Shown: positions 45,550 to 54,694 of the stretch, piece by piece
How positions within the stretch are numbered: the first letter of the stretch is position 1
Layout of the letters: every line of letters begins with the position of its first letter
Assembly: GCF_002213415.1 (NCBI RefSeq)
Contig: NZ_NJGU01000004.1
Location: forward strand, 310,001-374,000
Source of the DNA: Herbaspirillum robiniae
Lineage (GTDB): Bacteria > Pseudomonadota > Gammaproteobacteria > Burkholderiales > Burkholderiaceae_D
Length of the DNA stretch: 64,000 nucleotides
Direction: 5' to 3'
Made by a program: the position numbers and the translations under genes
Notes under the pieces: model-generated
The model's database searches: none
Told to the model about the DNA's origin: nothing
The model's input: the letters and a program-made list of their open reading frames with translations, nothing else

Positions 45550-46497
45550 ATGCGCATATTGAAGACCCTGGCGTTCCTCGCCGCCACCCTGGCTTCCGGC
45601 ATGTCCGGAGCGACTGCGCTGAGCGCGGGACAGATCCTGTCGCAATTCAACGTGGTGGTCTCCACCACGCTGACCTCCGGCCACGACATCGAGGGCCGCG
45701 TGGTGGCCGACGAGATCACCGGCGGTGCCACGTTCTACAACAACCCGCGCGGCGCGGCCTCGTCCTACGCGGCGATCAACGCCAACAAGATCGACCAGTT
45801 CAACGCCAACATCAACAACGGCGGCAGCGTCAACTACCAGGTCAGCGACGCCGCGCACTTCAACTTCAACGGCGGCGGGCACGCGGCCTACCAGAGCACG
45901 CCCTTCGCGTTGAGCGACTTCACCACGCCGCTCAATGCATTGAGCGTGCAGCTGGCGCAACTGGCCTCCAACAGCGCCATCGACGCCAGCGATCCCAACC
46001 GCTTCACCTTCAAGCTGACCCCGGACGCCACCGGCACGGCGGTGTTCAACCTGACCACCGCGCAGCTGTCGCAGTCGCGCAACCTGCTGTTCTCCGGTTC
46101 GGCCCAGACCATCATCATCAACGTCACCGGCAGCAGCTACGTCGATACCACCAATTTCAACGCCGACACCTTCCTGAACACCCACATCATCTGGAATTTC
46201 GAGGACGCCACCAGCCTGAGCTTCCAGAACTGGCACGGCACGGTCCTGGCCGGCAACGCGTCGGTGACCAACAGCTCGGCGATGGAAGGCTTCCTGTACG
46301 CCAAGAGCTTCACCGGCAATGGCGAGCTGCATGACTTCGGTTTCGCCGGTACGCTGCCCACGCCCACCGTGCAGGCCCAGGTGCCCGAACCCGGTACCTG
46401 GATGCTGATGCTGGGCGGGCTGCTGGGGCTGGCTGCGGTGCTGGCCTATCGCCGGCGCCGGCATCCGATGCCGCAGGCGCGACCGCAGACTGCCTGA
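45550..46497 (+). CDS. PEP-CTERM protein with choice-of-anchor A domain
   Basis: This 315-residue secreted protein has a signal peptide (about 1-24) and a choice-of-anchor A type domain. The domain is recognised from QFNVVVSTTLTSGHDIEGR near its start and the late NWHGTVLAGNASVTN and EGFLYAKSF strand motifs. The C terminus is VPEPGTW, a hydrophobic helix and YRRRRH. This domain occurs with several cell-surface anchors, here the exosortase signal. It lacks its own recognisable sigma-54 promoter and ends in a strong terminator, so it probably closes a three-gene transcript. Confidence 0.93.
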   Translation: MRILKTLAFLAATLASGMSGATALSAGQILSQFNVVVSTTLTSGHDIEGRVVADEITGGATFYNNPRGAASSYAAINANKIDQFNANINNGGSVNYQVSDAAHFNFNGGGHAAYQSTPFALSDFTTPLNALSVQLAQLASNSAIDASDPNRFTFKLTPDATGTAVFNLTTAQLSQSRNLLFSGSAQTIIINVTGSSYVDTTNFNADTFLNTHIIWNFEDATSLSFQNWHGTVLAGNASVTNSSAMEGFLYAKSFTGNGELHDFGFAGTLPTPTVQAQVPEPGTWMLMLGGLLGLAAVLAYRRRRHPMPQARPQTA

Positions 46498-46520
46498 GTC
46501 GAACCCCGGAATGCATCAGC

Positions 46521-46552
46521 AAGGCCCATCGAAAGATGGGCCTTTTTGTTTT
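46521..46552 (+). terminator. Rho-independent terminator
   Basis: The stem AGGCCCATC/GATGGGCCT (46522-46530, 46535-46543) has a four-base loop and is followed by TTTTTGTTTTT. It closes the PEP-CTERM gene cluster 24 bases after the last stop codon. Confidence 0.92.
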
Positions 46553-46581
46553 TGGCGGTGATGCGCGCAATGTAAAATCGC

Positions 46582-46610
46582 TTGATTAATTGGATCCAAT
46601 TGTTTAAATT
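46582..46610 (+). promoter_or_regulatory. Sigma-70 promoter of binding-protein gene
   Basis: A -35 element TTGATT (46582-46587) and a -10 element TAAATT (46605-46610) are separated by 17 bases. The spacer contains a perfect 12-bp operator palindrome. The start codon lies about 78 bases downstream of the predicted transcript start. Confidence 0.6.
46589..46600. promoter_or_regulatory. Operator 1, VanR/GntR-like palindrome
   Basis: ATTGGATCCAAT is a perfect 12-bp palindrome lying exactly between -35 and -10. The same sequence is the known half-operator of VanR (GntR/FadR family) in vanillate systems. Identity of the regulator here is inference. Confidence 0.65.
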
Positions 46611-46620
46611 TGGATCCCAT
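46609..46620. promoter_or_regulatory. Operator 2, imperfect VanR/GntR-like palindrome
   Basis: TTTGGATCCCAT matches operator 1 at 10 of 12 positions. It is centred exactly 20 bases (two helical turns) downstream, just past the -10 element, suggesting cooperative repression. Confidence 0.55.
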
Positions 46621-46693
46621 AAAATCTTGCTGGGCCGTTTCACGGCAGCATTTCACAACGCCATTTCCACCACATCGATAAGGGAGTCGATTC

Positions 46694-47821
46694 ATGCCGG
46701 GTTTCATCCACAAAGCCGCCGCGGGCGCGGTGATCGCCAGCGTCTGCAGCCTGCCGCAGGCTGCGGACAAGATCGTCAAGATCGGTTTCAGCAGCCCGCT
46801 GACCGGTGCTCAGGCTGCCGCCGGCAAGGACAACGAACGCGGCCTGCGCATGGCCGTCGACGAGCTCAACCAGAAGGGCGTGAAGGTCGGTGCCGACACC
46901 GTGAAATTCGAAGCGATGGTCGAGGACGACCAGGCCGACCCCAAGACCGGCGTGGCGGTCGCCCAGAAGCTGGTCGACGCGCAGGTGAAGGCGGTGTTCG
47001 GGCCCTACAACTCGGGCGTGGCGATTCCCGCCTCCAAGCTGTACAACGACGCCGGCATCGTGATGGCGACGGTGGGCTCCAACCCCAAGATCACGTTGCA
47101 GGGTTTTGCCAATGTCTATCGCGTCTCGGCCAGCGACAGCCAGCTGGGCGGCAAGATGGCGCTGTACGCTGCCCGCGAACTGAAGTTCAAGCGGGTGTCG
47201 CTGGTGGATGACCGCACCGCCTACGGCGTGGGCGTGGCCGAGGAGTTCGCCAAGGTGGCCAAGGCCAACGGCATCGAGATCGTGTCGCGCGACTTCACCA
47301 ACGACAAGGCGTCCGACTTCAACGCCATCCTCACCTCGATCAAGGGCAAGAAGCCCGACGCGGTGTTCTACGGCGGCTACTTCTCGCAGGCGGCGCCGAT
47401 GAAGCGCCAGATGAAGACCCTGGGACTGGACGTGCCGCTGATGGGCGGCGACGCCATCTGCGATACCGAGATGGGCAAGCTGGGCGGCGACGCCGTCAAT
47501 GGCAGCGTCTATTGCACCCAGGGCGGCGGCCTGCTCAAGACCAACAGCGCCGAGACCTTCGTGGCCAACTACGAGAAGCGCAACAACGCCAAGCCCATGT
47601 TCTATGCCGTCTCCTTCTACGACGCCATGAAGTTGGTGGCCGAGGCCATGTCCAGGGCCGGTTCGGTGGAGCCGGCAAAGTACGGCCCGGTGCTGGCGCA
47701 GGCATCGTTCAAGGGCGTGGCCGGGACTTACGAGTTCGACGCCAACCACGACCTGAAGAGTTCGCCGGTGACCATCTTCCAGTTCAAGAACGGCCGCCCG
47801 GAACCGCTGGCCAACTATTGA
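46694..47821 (+). CDS. Branched-chain amino-acid-type ABC transporter binding protein
   Basis: This 375-residue periplasmic protein has a signal peptide (cleavage near PQA/ADK, residue 23) and the Leu/Ile/Val-binding fold. Motifs are KIVKIGFSSPLTGAQAAAGKD, VFGPYNSGVAIPAS, a DDRTAYGVGVAEEF hinge region and GYFSQAAPMKRQMK. It delivers a small amino acid or an aromatic/organic acid to a permease whose genes are not in this window. LivJ/LivK is the nearest recognisable type, but ligand specificity varies widely in the family. The VanR-like operators hint at an acid other than leucine. AAGGGAG precedes the ATG by seven bases. Confidence 0.9.
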   Translation: MPGFIHKAAAGAVIASVCSLPQAADKIVKIGFSSPLTGAQAAAGKDNERGLRMAVDELNQKGVKVGADTVKFEAMVEDDQADPKTGVAVAQKLVDAQVKAVFGPYNSGVAIPASKLYNDAGIVMATVGSNPKITLQGFANVYRVSASDSQLGGKMALYAARELKFKRVSLVDDRTAYGVGVAEEFAKVAKANGIEIVSRDFTNDKASDFNAILTSIKGKKPDAVFYGGYFSQAAPMKRQMKTLGLDVPLMGGDAICDTEMGKLGGDAVNGSVYCTQGGGLLKTNSAETFVANYEKRNNAKPMFYAVSFYDAMKLVAEAMSRAGSVEPAKYGPVLAQASFKGVAGTYEFDANHDLKSSPVTIFQFKNGRPEPLANY

Positions 47822-47900
47822 GGCGGGCGGCGGTGCGCCGATGATTTCCCTGTGTACTCTGTGACTGTGATGTGACCTATCTCTGAGCTCTGGAGATTTC

Positions 47901-47928
47901 GCCGGCGGATTCGTCCGCCGGCTTTTTT
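47901..47928 (+). terminator. Rho-independent terminator
   Basis: The stem GCCGGCGGA/TCCGCCGGC (47901-47909, 47913-47921 with a short loop) is followed by TTTTTT. It ends the solo binding-protein transcript about 80 bases after its stop. Confidence 0.9.
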
Positions 47929-47940
47929 ATCGGATGGGCA

Positions 47941-47973
47941 AAAGAAAACGGGCCGAAGGAATCGGCCCGTTGT
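47941..47973 (-). terminator. Rho-independent terminator of the chemoreceptor gene
   Basis: On the minus strand the stem ACGGGCCGA/TCGGCCCGT (47949-47957, 47963-47971) is followed by TTTCTTTT. It lies 40 bases beyond the chemotaxis-protein stop. Confidence 0.85.
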
Positions 47974-48012
47974 CGTATCGGCGGGGACGCGGCGATCAGG
48001 CCGCGCGCGCCA

Positions 48013-49755
48013 TCAGAACTGTTCCCACGAACCGCCGTCGTCGGTGCCGCCGGGCAGCTTCGAGGCGGATGCGGCCTTGGTCGGCAGTTCTGCGGCTTTC
48101 GGCGTCACGTCGACGGGGCGCTTGCGCGGCGCGGCCGGTGCGCGGGCCGCGAAGGACTTGGTCGACGGAGCGGGGCGGGCGGCGCGCGGCGCGGCGGCGA
48201 CCGCGTTGCGATCCAGCTTGAAGACGCTCACGGTATCGGTCAGCTTCTCGGCCTGCTCCTGCAGCGATTGGGCCGCGGCCGCGGCTTCTTCGACCAGCGC
48301 CGCGTTCTGCTGGGTCACTTCATCCATCTGCGAGATGGCGATGTTGACCTGTTCGATGCCTTCGCTCTGTTCCTGGCTGGCCGAACTGATCTCGGCCACG
48401 ATGTCGGTCACGCGGCGCACGCTGTTGACCACTTCGGTCATGGTGTTGCCGGCTTCTTCCACCAGCTTGCTGCCCATGTCGACCTGGGCCACCGAGCCTT
48501 CGATGAGTTCCTTGATTTCCTTGGCGGCGGCCGCCGAGCGCTGGGCCAGCGAACGCACCTCCGACGCCACCACCGCAAAGCCGCGGCCCTGTTCGCCGGC
48601 GCGTGCTGCTTCCACGGCTGCGTTCAGCGCCAGGATGTTGGTCTGGAAGGCGATGCCGTCGATGACGCCGATGATGTCGGAAATCTTGCGCGAGGATTCG
48701 TTGATCGAGCCCATGGTGTTGACCACCTTGTTGACGACGTCGCCGCCTTGCACCGCGACTTCCGAGGCCGACACCGCCAGCTGGTTGGCCTGGCGCGCAT
48801 TGTCGGCATTCTGCTTGACGGTGGAGGTCAGTTCTTCCATGGCCGAGGCGGTTTCTTCCAGCGAGCTGGCCTGCTGCTCGGTGCGCGAGGACAGGTCGAG
48901 GTTGCCGCTGGCGATTTCGGTCGAGGCGGTGGTGATGGTGCCGGTGCCCTGGCGCACTTCGCTGACGATGTTGAGCAGGTTGTCGTTCATGCTCTTGAGC
49001 GCCGTCAGCAGCTGGCCGGCTTCATCCTTGCCGGAGGGCTGGATATCGGCGGTCAGGTCGCCGCCGGCCACGCGCTGGGCCACCGAGACGGCTTGCTCCA
49101 GCGGACGCGAGATCAGGCGCGAGACCCAGATCGCCAGCATCATGGCCAGCGCGATACAGACGATCACGGTGCCGAGGATCCACATGCGGGCCTGGGAGTA
49201 GATATCGTCGGCCAGTTTGTTGGAACCGTCGGCGCCGTGGTCGTTGACCTCGATCAGTTTGTCCAGGTTCTGCAGCAGCGCGCGGTACGCCTTGGTGGCA
49301 TCGCCGCGCTGCAGGCTGCGCGCTTCTTCATCCTTGCCCTGGTGGGAGATGGCGATGATCTTGTCGTGTTCGGCCAGGAAGGTGGCGACCAGTTTCTCCA
49401 CTTCCGGATACAGGGCCTTTTCTTCAGGTTCGGAGATCTGCGCGACGTAGAGCGCCTGCTGTTTTTTCAGGACGTCGATCTGCTTCTTCGAGGCTTGCTC
49501 GATTTCATCGTATTCCTTGGCGTCCTTGGCCAGGATGTGCTGCATCTCGAAACTGCGCACGCGCGCCAGCGTGAGCTGGATGGTGGACAGGGTGCGGATG
49601 CTGGGCAGCCAGTTGGTGGCGATTTCGGTCGAGGCGCTGTTGACCTTGTCCAGCTCGCGTATCGAGAAGGCGCCGAGGGCCGCCACCATGGCGACAACAA
49701 CCAGGAAGGTCGCGATCAGCTTCTTGGAAATCTTCAGATCATAGAACCATTTCAT
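48013..49755 (-). CDS. Methyl-accepting chemotaxis protein
   Basis: This 580-residue chemoreceptor has an N-terminal transmembrane helix (about 11-30) and a four-helix-bundle periplasmic domain (about 40-185). A second transmembrane helix (about 190-210), a HAMP domain and the cytoplasmic signalling domain follow; the hairpin tip contains [25 protein letters not shown] residues near 375-395. Methylation helices are rich in Gln/Glu/Ala. After a flexible Ala/Pro linker the protein ends in SWEQF, resembling the xWExF pentapeptide that tethers CheR/CheB. AAGGGAGA lies six bases before the ATG, and it has its own terminator. Confidence 0.95.
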   Translation of the reverse strand: MKWFYDLKISKKLIATFLVVVAMVAALGAFSIRELDKVNSASTEIATNWLPSIRTLSTIQLTLARVRSFEMQHILAKDAKEYDEIEQASKKQIDVLKKQQALYVAQISEPEEKALYPEVEKLVATFLAEHDKIIAISHQGKDEEARSLQRGDATKAYRALLQNLDKLIEVNDHGADGSNKLADDIYSQARMWILGTVIVCIALAMMLAIWVSRLISRPLEQAVSVAQRVAGGDLTADIQPSGKDEAGQLLTALKSMNDNLLNIVSEVRQGTGTITTASTEIASGNLDLSSRTEQQASSLEETASAMEELTSTVKQNADNARQANQLAVSASEVAVQGGDVVNKVVNTMGSINESSRKISDIIGVIDGIAFQTNILALNAAVEAARAGEQGRGFAVVASEVRSLAQRSAAAAKEIKELIEGSVAQVDMGSKLVEEAGNTMTEVVNSVRRVTDIVAEISSASQEQSEGIEQVNIAISQMDEVTQQNAALVEEAAAAAQSLQEQAEKLTDTVSVFKLDRNAVAAAPRAARPAPSTKSFAARAPAAPRKRPVDVTPKAAELPTKAASASKLPGGTDDGGSWEQF

Positions 49756-50012
49756 TTTCCATCTCCCTTGTTGATCCCCCGTTTATTCGGGGTCTCGGCC
49801 ACTTCATTGAATATTGCAAAAAAATTAATCCAGTTCAAGAAATAACGAGCTGGCGACGACGGAAGTGGCGTAGGCCGCACACTTGGATTGCGCTTGTTGA
49901 CAATGTTGCAGGAATTGTAAGGAAGGCAAGGGAGGCGGGAAATCAGGATTTTCCCGGTGGGTACGGCGCCACAGGCGCCGCGGATGCCTCGCGCGGACGA
50001 GGCGGGGGGAGG

Positions 50013-50441
50013 TCAGTGGCTTTGGCGGCCGGCGCCCAGCCAATGCGAGATGGTATCGACCACGGTCGTCATGAATTCGCGGGCGTCCACCGGTTTGAGC
50101 AGGTAACTGTTGGCGCCGGCTTCGAGGGCCTTGGCCACATCGGGCTCTTCATTGGTGGAGGAAAACATCACCACCGGCAGCGCGGCGGTATGCGGATGGC
50201 TGCGGACCATGCGCAGGAACTCGATCGCATCCATGCGCGGCAGGTGCGACTCCAGCAGGATCAGGAAGGGAAGCGCGTCGGGGCTGGCGGCGGCCGCGTC
50301 GGTGAACAGCGATTCGGCGGCCTGTTCTGCGTCTTCGAACCAGCCGAAAGAGCAATCGAGCTTGCTGCGCCAGACGGCGAAACGCGCCAGCTCAACCGAC
50401 TCGGGGCTGGGGTCGATCATCAATATACTGGGGCGAGTCAT
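50013..50441 (-). CDS. Atypical receiver-domain protein
   Basis: This 142-residue stand-alone CheY-like receiver has no output domain. The usual phospho-acceptor Asp is replaced by Glu64 in PFLILLESHLPRM, and the acidic pair at the end of strand 1 is reduced to Asp10 (ILMIDPSP). The conserved Lys116 (YLLKPVD) and the Ser/Thr switch region (VVMFSSTN) are kept. A Glu in this position can mimic phosphorylation, so it may be constitutively active or act as a binding module. It lies between two chemoreceptor genes, although not in an obvious operon. The start at 50441 gives the standard receiver length; a longer form to 50486 is less likely. Confidence 0.85.
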   Translation of the reverse strand: MTRPSILMIDPSPESVELARFAVWRSKLDCSFGWFEDAEQAAESLFTDAAAASPDALPFLILLESHLPRMDAIEFLRMVRSHPHTAALPVVMFSSTNEEPDVAKALEAGANSYLLKPVDAREFMTTVVDTISHWLGAGRQSH

Positions 50442-50884
50442 TGCTGATGTTCTGGCGTCTGCGATTGATTTTTGACAATGTCTCAAGGTATCCGGGCAAG
50501 TGTGACACAGAGAATTACAGAAATCTATTGCTAGTTGTTCACGTCATTTTCAAGGGCTATCCTTGATCCGGAATATTTTCCCTGAGGGAATATTTCCTTT
50601 CGTTTATCCCACTTTCCTTACGGCACGATTACAAATAATTGGTCTTACCGCTGAACGATCGTTCACTTTCTCCTATGGGCCAAGCGGGGAAACCCTCATT
50701 AAATTTCTGAATGCCTGTTATGCGGGAATTAAATCGCCTGCCGTCATATTCCTGAATTGCTTTGCGGCTATATTCCCAGCGTACGCGATAGTTACGTTAC
50801 GGATAGCTCGCTTTGGCGACGCCATCATGCAGCACAGTGCCCGGGAAGCACTTTGAAAAAAACGCGCATGCAAGGGGGTATTAC
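50442..50884. other. Gene-free region between receiver and patatin genes
   Basis: These 443 bases are AT-richer than average. They contain a 14-bp perfect palindrome TGAACGATCGTTCA (50652-50665) and a repeated GGAATATTT-TCC segment near 50571-50600 with partial dyad symmetry. A 97-codon frame inside (50563-50856) has no ribosome site and looks like chance. The patatin promoter is probably here, but no clear -35/-10 pair can be assigned. Confidence 0.5.
50652..50665. promoter_or_regulatory. 14-bp palindrome, TetR-type operator candidate
   Basis: TGAACGATCGTTCA is a perfect inverted repeat about 220 bases upstream of the patatin start. Its form resembles operators of TetR-family repressors. 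No regulator gene is adjacent, so assignment is tentative. Confidence 0.4.
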
Positions 50885-51997
50885 ATGGGAAATCCGCAAG
50901 GACGAGGGAAAACGGCTCTGGTGATCGGGGGCGGCGCGCCGAATTCGACGCTGATCGCCGGCGCACTGGCCGCGTTCCTGGCCGAGGGGATAGAGTTCGA
51001 CGTCATTTCGGCCTCCGGCGCCGGCGTCCTGATGGGGCTCTTGTACGCCGCTCCGCGCGACGTTTCGCCGCGCGAGGCGCTGATGCGCTGGGCCGAGGTG
51101 GGCGTGGCCGACAGCATCTACAAGCTGTTTCCGGTCAACTACAAGGTCTTCAAGAAGCCGGGCGCGCAGGCCGAGAGCTACCGCGACTCCATGATGGCGC
51201 AACTGCAGGCCTTGCCCGGAATGGGCACCAATCCGTTCGCCAACATGTTTACCCAGCATTTCGCCGAAGCCTCGGCCAAATGGAACGACTGGATGCACCT
51301 GCTGATGTCGGCCATGTCGCCGTCGGACTTGAACTCGGGCAGCCTGGGCCTGTGCGCGCACCTGCCTTTCCTGGAGCAGTCCATCGATTTCGACGCCGTC
51401 GCCAGGATGCGGCCGCAGTTCTACATCAACGCCTACAACATCGACCGTCACCGGATGCAGATCTGGAACAAGGACCAGATCACCGCGGCCCACGTGCGCG
51501 CTTCGCTGTCCTTCCCGTTCCTGTATGCGCCCACCGAGATCGACGGTGAAAACTACATCGAGGGCGCGGCGCTGGATACGCTCAACTTCGACCCGTTCAT
51601 CGCCCCCGACGACGGCGGCCCCGCATTGGAACCCGAGGTCGACACGCTGGTGGTGCTCGACATCCTGGGCGAAGACCGCCTGATCAGGAAGCCGCGCAAC
51701 CTCTACGACGCCTGGGTGCGCTCCATCATCACGCCGCTGGTCAAGATTTCCAAGACCGAGCAGCGTTTGTTCGAGCTCGAACACAACACCAATCCGGCCA
51801 CCGGCAAGCAGCGCCGCAAGATGCTCAAGGTCGACCTGATGAAGGACGTGCCCGAGCAGCACTGGCCGCAGGTGCTGGACTGGTCGTCCTCCAACATGCA
51901 ATTGCTGTTCGATGTCGGCTATCGCGCCGGCCTCGAGTTCTGCCGCACGCACGGGGAGCACCTGGGCGTGCCGGAGAAAGCGCCGCTGGCCGCGTAA
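50885..51997 (+). CDS. Divergent patatin-like phospholipase
   Basis: This 370-residue protein has the patatin fold opening ALVIGGGAPNSTLIAGAL (oxyanion loop 15-21) and a nucleophile elbow ISASGAG with Ser44. The usual GxSxG is altered to S-A-S-G-A. The second catalytic motif, normally DG[GA], reads YIEGAALD with Glu226 in place of Asp. Patatins hydrolyse acyl esters of lipids; these substitutions may mean altered or weak activity. The C-terminal half is unusually long and carries no other domain I recognise. AAGGGGG seven bases before the ATG at 50885 sets the start. Confidence 0.85.
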   Translation: MGNPQGRGKTALVIGGGAPNSTLIAGALAAFLAEGIEFDVISASGAGVLMGLLYAAPRDVSPREALMRWAEVGVADSIYKLFPVNYKVFKKPGAQAESYRDSMMAQLQALPGMGTNPFANMFTQHFAEASAKWNDWMHLLMSAMSPSDLNSGSLGLCAHLPFLEQSIDFDAVARMRPQFYINAYNIDRHRMQIWNKDQITAAHVRASLSFPFLYAPTEIDGENYIEGAALDTLNFDPFIAPDDGGPALEPEVDTLVVLDILGEDRLIRKPRNLYDAWVRSIITPLVKISKTEQRLFELEHNTNPATGKQRRKMLKVDLMKDVPEQHWPQVLDWSSSNMQLLFDVGYRAGLEFCRTHGEHLGVPEKAPLAA

Positions 51998-52155
51998 GCG
52001 GCCGCGCGCGGCGGCAAGAAGTCCATTCCAACAAGAAGCCGTGCAAGGCAACAAAAAAAGCCAGCGAGGGGCGGTAGGCATCGCGGTAGAGGGACAAAAA
52101 CGGCTCCGGGGGAACCCGGGATTCAATCAACATCATTCCATGGACTTTTAACATC

Positions 52156-53829
52156 ATGACGATCACCAAGCGCCTGATCATCACCTTGTCGACGGCACTC
52201 GTTGCGCTGCTGTTCGTCGGCGCCGACGGACTCTGGCAACTGCAGCGCTCGCAGCAACGCCTGGAGCTGATCCAGAACCGCATCATCCCGGGCATGGACA
52301 GCCTGAACCTGCTCAAGGGCTATCTTGCCGACTCACGCCTGGCGGGCTACCGCCTGTCGGTCTTCGCCAACCTGCCGGACAAGACCGGCCTGCAAAAGGC
52401 GGTCGACGCCGCCAACAAGTCGCTGGACGAGGAGTTCGCCCACTATGAGCGCGACCTGATCTTCGACGACAAGGACCGCGCGCTGATCCAGGCCGACAAG
52501 GCCAACATCGAGGCCTATCGCAAGGCCCTGGTGCCGTTCTTCGCGGCCGCCTACGCCAACGACATGGACGGCGTGCGCGCCACGCTGGAAGCCGGCACGC
52601 CGCTGGCGATCTCGGCCGCCGCCGCCAAGAAGGGCTTCGACGAGCACATCCTGATCGGCCGCAAGATGATCGACACGATCAAGGCCGAGAGCGACGACGC
52701 CTATGTCTTCGCCTTCCGCACCATGATCGCCGTGATCGTGGTGGCGGTGCTGCTGACGGCGATGCTGGGCATCCAGGTGCTGCGCAATGTCAGCCGCAGC
52801 CTGGGCAAGATGCAGGAGAACTTCGAGCGCGTCAGCCAGACCCTGGACCTGTCGCGCCCGGTGCCGGTGGAGCGCATGGATGAAGTGGGTCGCACCGCCG
52901 ACGCCTTCAACAAGCTGCAGGCGCGCATCGTCGAGGTGGTCACCACCACCCGCAGTTCCACCGATTCGGTCACCGTGGCGGCACGCCAGATCGCCGCCGG
53001 CAACGCCGATTTGTCCGCGCGCACCGAACAGCAGGCCGCGGCGCTGGAAGAGAGCGCTTCCAGCCTGGAGCAGCTGACCTCGGTGGTGCAGCAAAACAGC
53101 GAGAATGCCCGCGAGGCCAACAAGCTGGCGCAATCCGCCTCGTCGATCGCCTCGCAGGGCGGCGATGTGGTGCGCCAGGTGGTCGATACGATGAATTCGA
53201 TCAACGACTCTTCGCGCAAGATCGTCGACATCATCGCCGTCATCGACGGCATTGCCTTCCAGACCAATATCCTGGCGCTCAATGCTGCCGTGGAAGCGGC
53301 CCGCGCCGGCGAGCAGGGGCGTGGTTTCGCCGTGGTGGCCTCCGAAGTGCGCTCGCTGGCTCAGCGTTCGGCCGCCGCTGCCAAGGAGATCAAGTCGCTC
53401 ATCGATGATTCGGTGGACAAGGTCGGCACCGGCAGCAAGCTGGTCGAGCAGGCCGGCTCCACCATGGCCGAGATCGTCGACAGCGTGGCGCGCGTGACCC
53501 AGATCGTGGGCGATATTTCGGACGCAAGCCAGGAGCAGAGTGCCGGCATCTCGCAGGTCAACCATGCCATCTCGCAGATGGACCAGACCACCCAGCAGAA
53601 CGCCGCGCTGGTGGAAGAGGCCGCCGCCGCGGCAGCAGCCCTGCAGCAGCAGGCCGAGACGCTGGAGCGCGTGGTCAGCGTGTTCAAGCTGGACGGCAAC
53701 CGCCTGTCGGCGCCGGCCGCCTCCGCGCCGATCGCCCGCGGCGCCATCGACATCACGCCGTCGGCCACGCGCATCAACACCGACAACGCCGGCGTGAAGA
53801 AGATCGCGATGGAGATGGAAGAGTTCTGA
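52156..53829 (+). CDS. Methyl-accepting chemotaxis protein
   Basis: This 557-residue chemoreceptor has a transmembrane segment at about 7-25, a four-helix periplasmic domain with a long middle (to about 190), a second transmembrane segment (about 194-212), HAMP and the signalling domain. The signalling domain carries [14 protein letters not shown] and [15 protein letters not shown]. The tail ends IAMEMEEF, without a clear tryptophan-containing CheR-binding pentapeptide. It resembles the receptor at 48013-49755 in the signalling half but differs in the sensor half, so the two probably detect different ligands. A symmetrical terminator follows. Confidence 0.95.
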   Translation: MTITKRLIITLSTALVALLFVGADGLWQLQRSQQRLELIQNRIIPGMDSLNLLKGYLADSRLAGYRLSVFANLPDKTGLQKAVDAANKSLDEEFAHYERDLIFDDKDRALIQADKANIEAYRKALVPFFAAAYANDMDGVRATLEAGTPLAISAAAAKKGFDEHILIGRKMIDTIKAESDDAYVFAFRTMIAVIVVAVLLTAMLGIQVLRNVSRSLGKMQENFERVSQTLDLSRPVPVERMDEVGRTADAFNKLQARIVEVVTTTRSSTDSVTVAARQIAAGNADLSARTEQQAAALEESASSLEQLTSVVQQNSENAREANKLAQSASSIASQGGDVVRQVVDTMNSINDSSRKIVDIIAVIDGIAFQTNILALNAAVEAARAGEQGRGFAVVASEVRSLAQRSAAAAKEIKSLIDDSVDKVGTGSKLVEQAGSTMAEIVDSVARVTQIVGDISDASQEQSAGISQVNHAISQMDQTTQQNAALVEEAAAAAAALQQQAETLERVVSVFKLDGNRLSAPAASAPIARGAIDITPSATRINTDNAGVKKIAMEMEEF

Positions 53830-53866
53830 TCCCGCGCCGATGCCGATCCCGTCGGCATCGCGGTAG

Positions 53867-53898
53867 CGAAAAAAGCTCCCCGCGGGGAGCTTTTTTCA
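53867..53898 (+). terminator. Symmetrical rho-independent terminator
   Basis: AAGCTCCCCGCGGGGAGCTT (53873-53892) is a perfect dyad flanked by A-run and T-run, so it can terminate in both directions. It ends the chemoreceptor gene. A second small hairpin (53838-53846 with 53852-53860) precedes it. Confidence 0.88.
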
Positions 53899-53976
53899 TG
53901 GTCGCGCGGCGGCGGTGTTCATTCGTGAAAAGACGGGGGAAGCGGGGCGTGCCGCGAAGCATCAAAAGATGTTACA

Positions 53977-53995
53977 CTTAATGCTAATCATTATC
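53977..53995. promoter_or_regulatory. Fur box upstream of ftrABCD
   Basis: The 19 bases ending in AATCATTATC match the classical Fur consensus at about 16 of 19 positions. It lies 26-44 bases before the ftrA ATG, a position where Fur would block transcription under iron-replete conditions. Confidence 0.8.
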
Positions 53996-54020
53996 ATTTG
54001 ATGACCAGGAGAAAACCAAG

Positions 54021-54566
54021 ATGATCGGTATCAAGAAACTCGCCGCCGCAGCAGTGCTGATGGCATGTACCGCCGGCACGGCCATGGCCGCCGAGTACCC
54101 CATCGGCAAGCCGCAGATCCAGAACGGCTTTGAAGTCAACGCCGTCTACCTGCAACCGGTCAAGATGGAGCCGGAAGGCATGATGCTCGACGCTGCGAAG
54201 TCCGACATCCACCTGGAAGCCGACATCCGCGCCGTGGCCAAGAACCCCAACGGTTTCGCCGAAGGCGACTGGATGCCTTACCTGGTCATCAAGTATGAAC
54301 TGACCAAGGTCGGTTCCACCAAGAGCATCAAGGGCGACATGATGCCCATGGTCGCCAACGACGGCCCGCACTACGGCGACAACGTCAAGCTGGAAGGCCC
54401 GGGCAAGTACAAGCTGAAGCTGACCATCTCCTCGCCGCAAGCCAACGAGCATGCGCACTTCGGCCGCCACGTCGACAAGGAAACCGGCGTCGGCCCCTGG
54501 TTCAAGACTTTCGAACTGAGCTACGACTTCACCTTCGCCGGCATCGGCAAGAAGGGCGGCTACTGA
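54021..54566 (+). CDS. ftrA: Periplasmic iron-binding protein of Ftr system (P19/Tp34 family)
   Basis: This 181-residue protein has a signal peptide (about 1-23) and the P19/Tp34 beta-sandwich fold. Features are YPIGKPQIQNGFEVNAVYLQ, a Met/Glu-rich LQPVKMEPEGMM metal site and HAHFGRHVD near the C terminus, whose histidines complete a copper/iron site. In Bordetella-type FtrABCD systems this protein binds ferrous iron in the periplasm and hands it to the permease. CAGGAG precedes the ATG, and a Fur box lies directly upstream. It heads a four-gene operon. Confidence 0.93.
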   Translation: MIGIKKLAAAAVLMACTAGTAMAAEYPIGKPQIQNGFEVNAVYLQPVKMEPEGMMLDAAKSDIHLEADIRAVAKNPNGFAEGDWMPYLVIKYELTKVGSTKSIKGDMMPMVANDGPHYGDNVKLEGPGKYKLKLTISSPQANEHAHFGRHVDKETGVGPWFKTFELSYDFTFAGIGKKGGY

Positions 54567-54694
54567 TCCGATGCGCCGGCATGAGGGCCTTGCGGCCCCG
54601 GCCGGCGCAGCATCGAGCCGCAACATGAACGCCGGCTGCCTGGAGCCTCAACTTCGGTGCAGCCGGTTTCCTTTTTCAGAGTTCCGGAGAGTCC

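Noticed and set aside
49756-49850. Possible flagellar sigma-28 promoter (GCCGAGA) before the first chemoreceptor
   Set aside because: The expected TAAA-type -35 at the required spacing is absent.
50563-50856. 97-codon frame in the gap before the patatin gene
   Set aside because: No ribosome site, no family resemblance and composition like the surrounding non-coding DNA.
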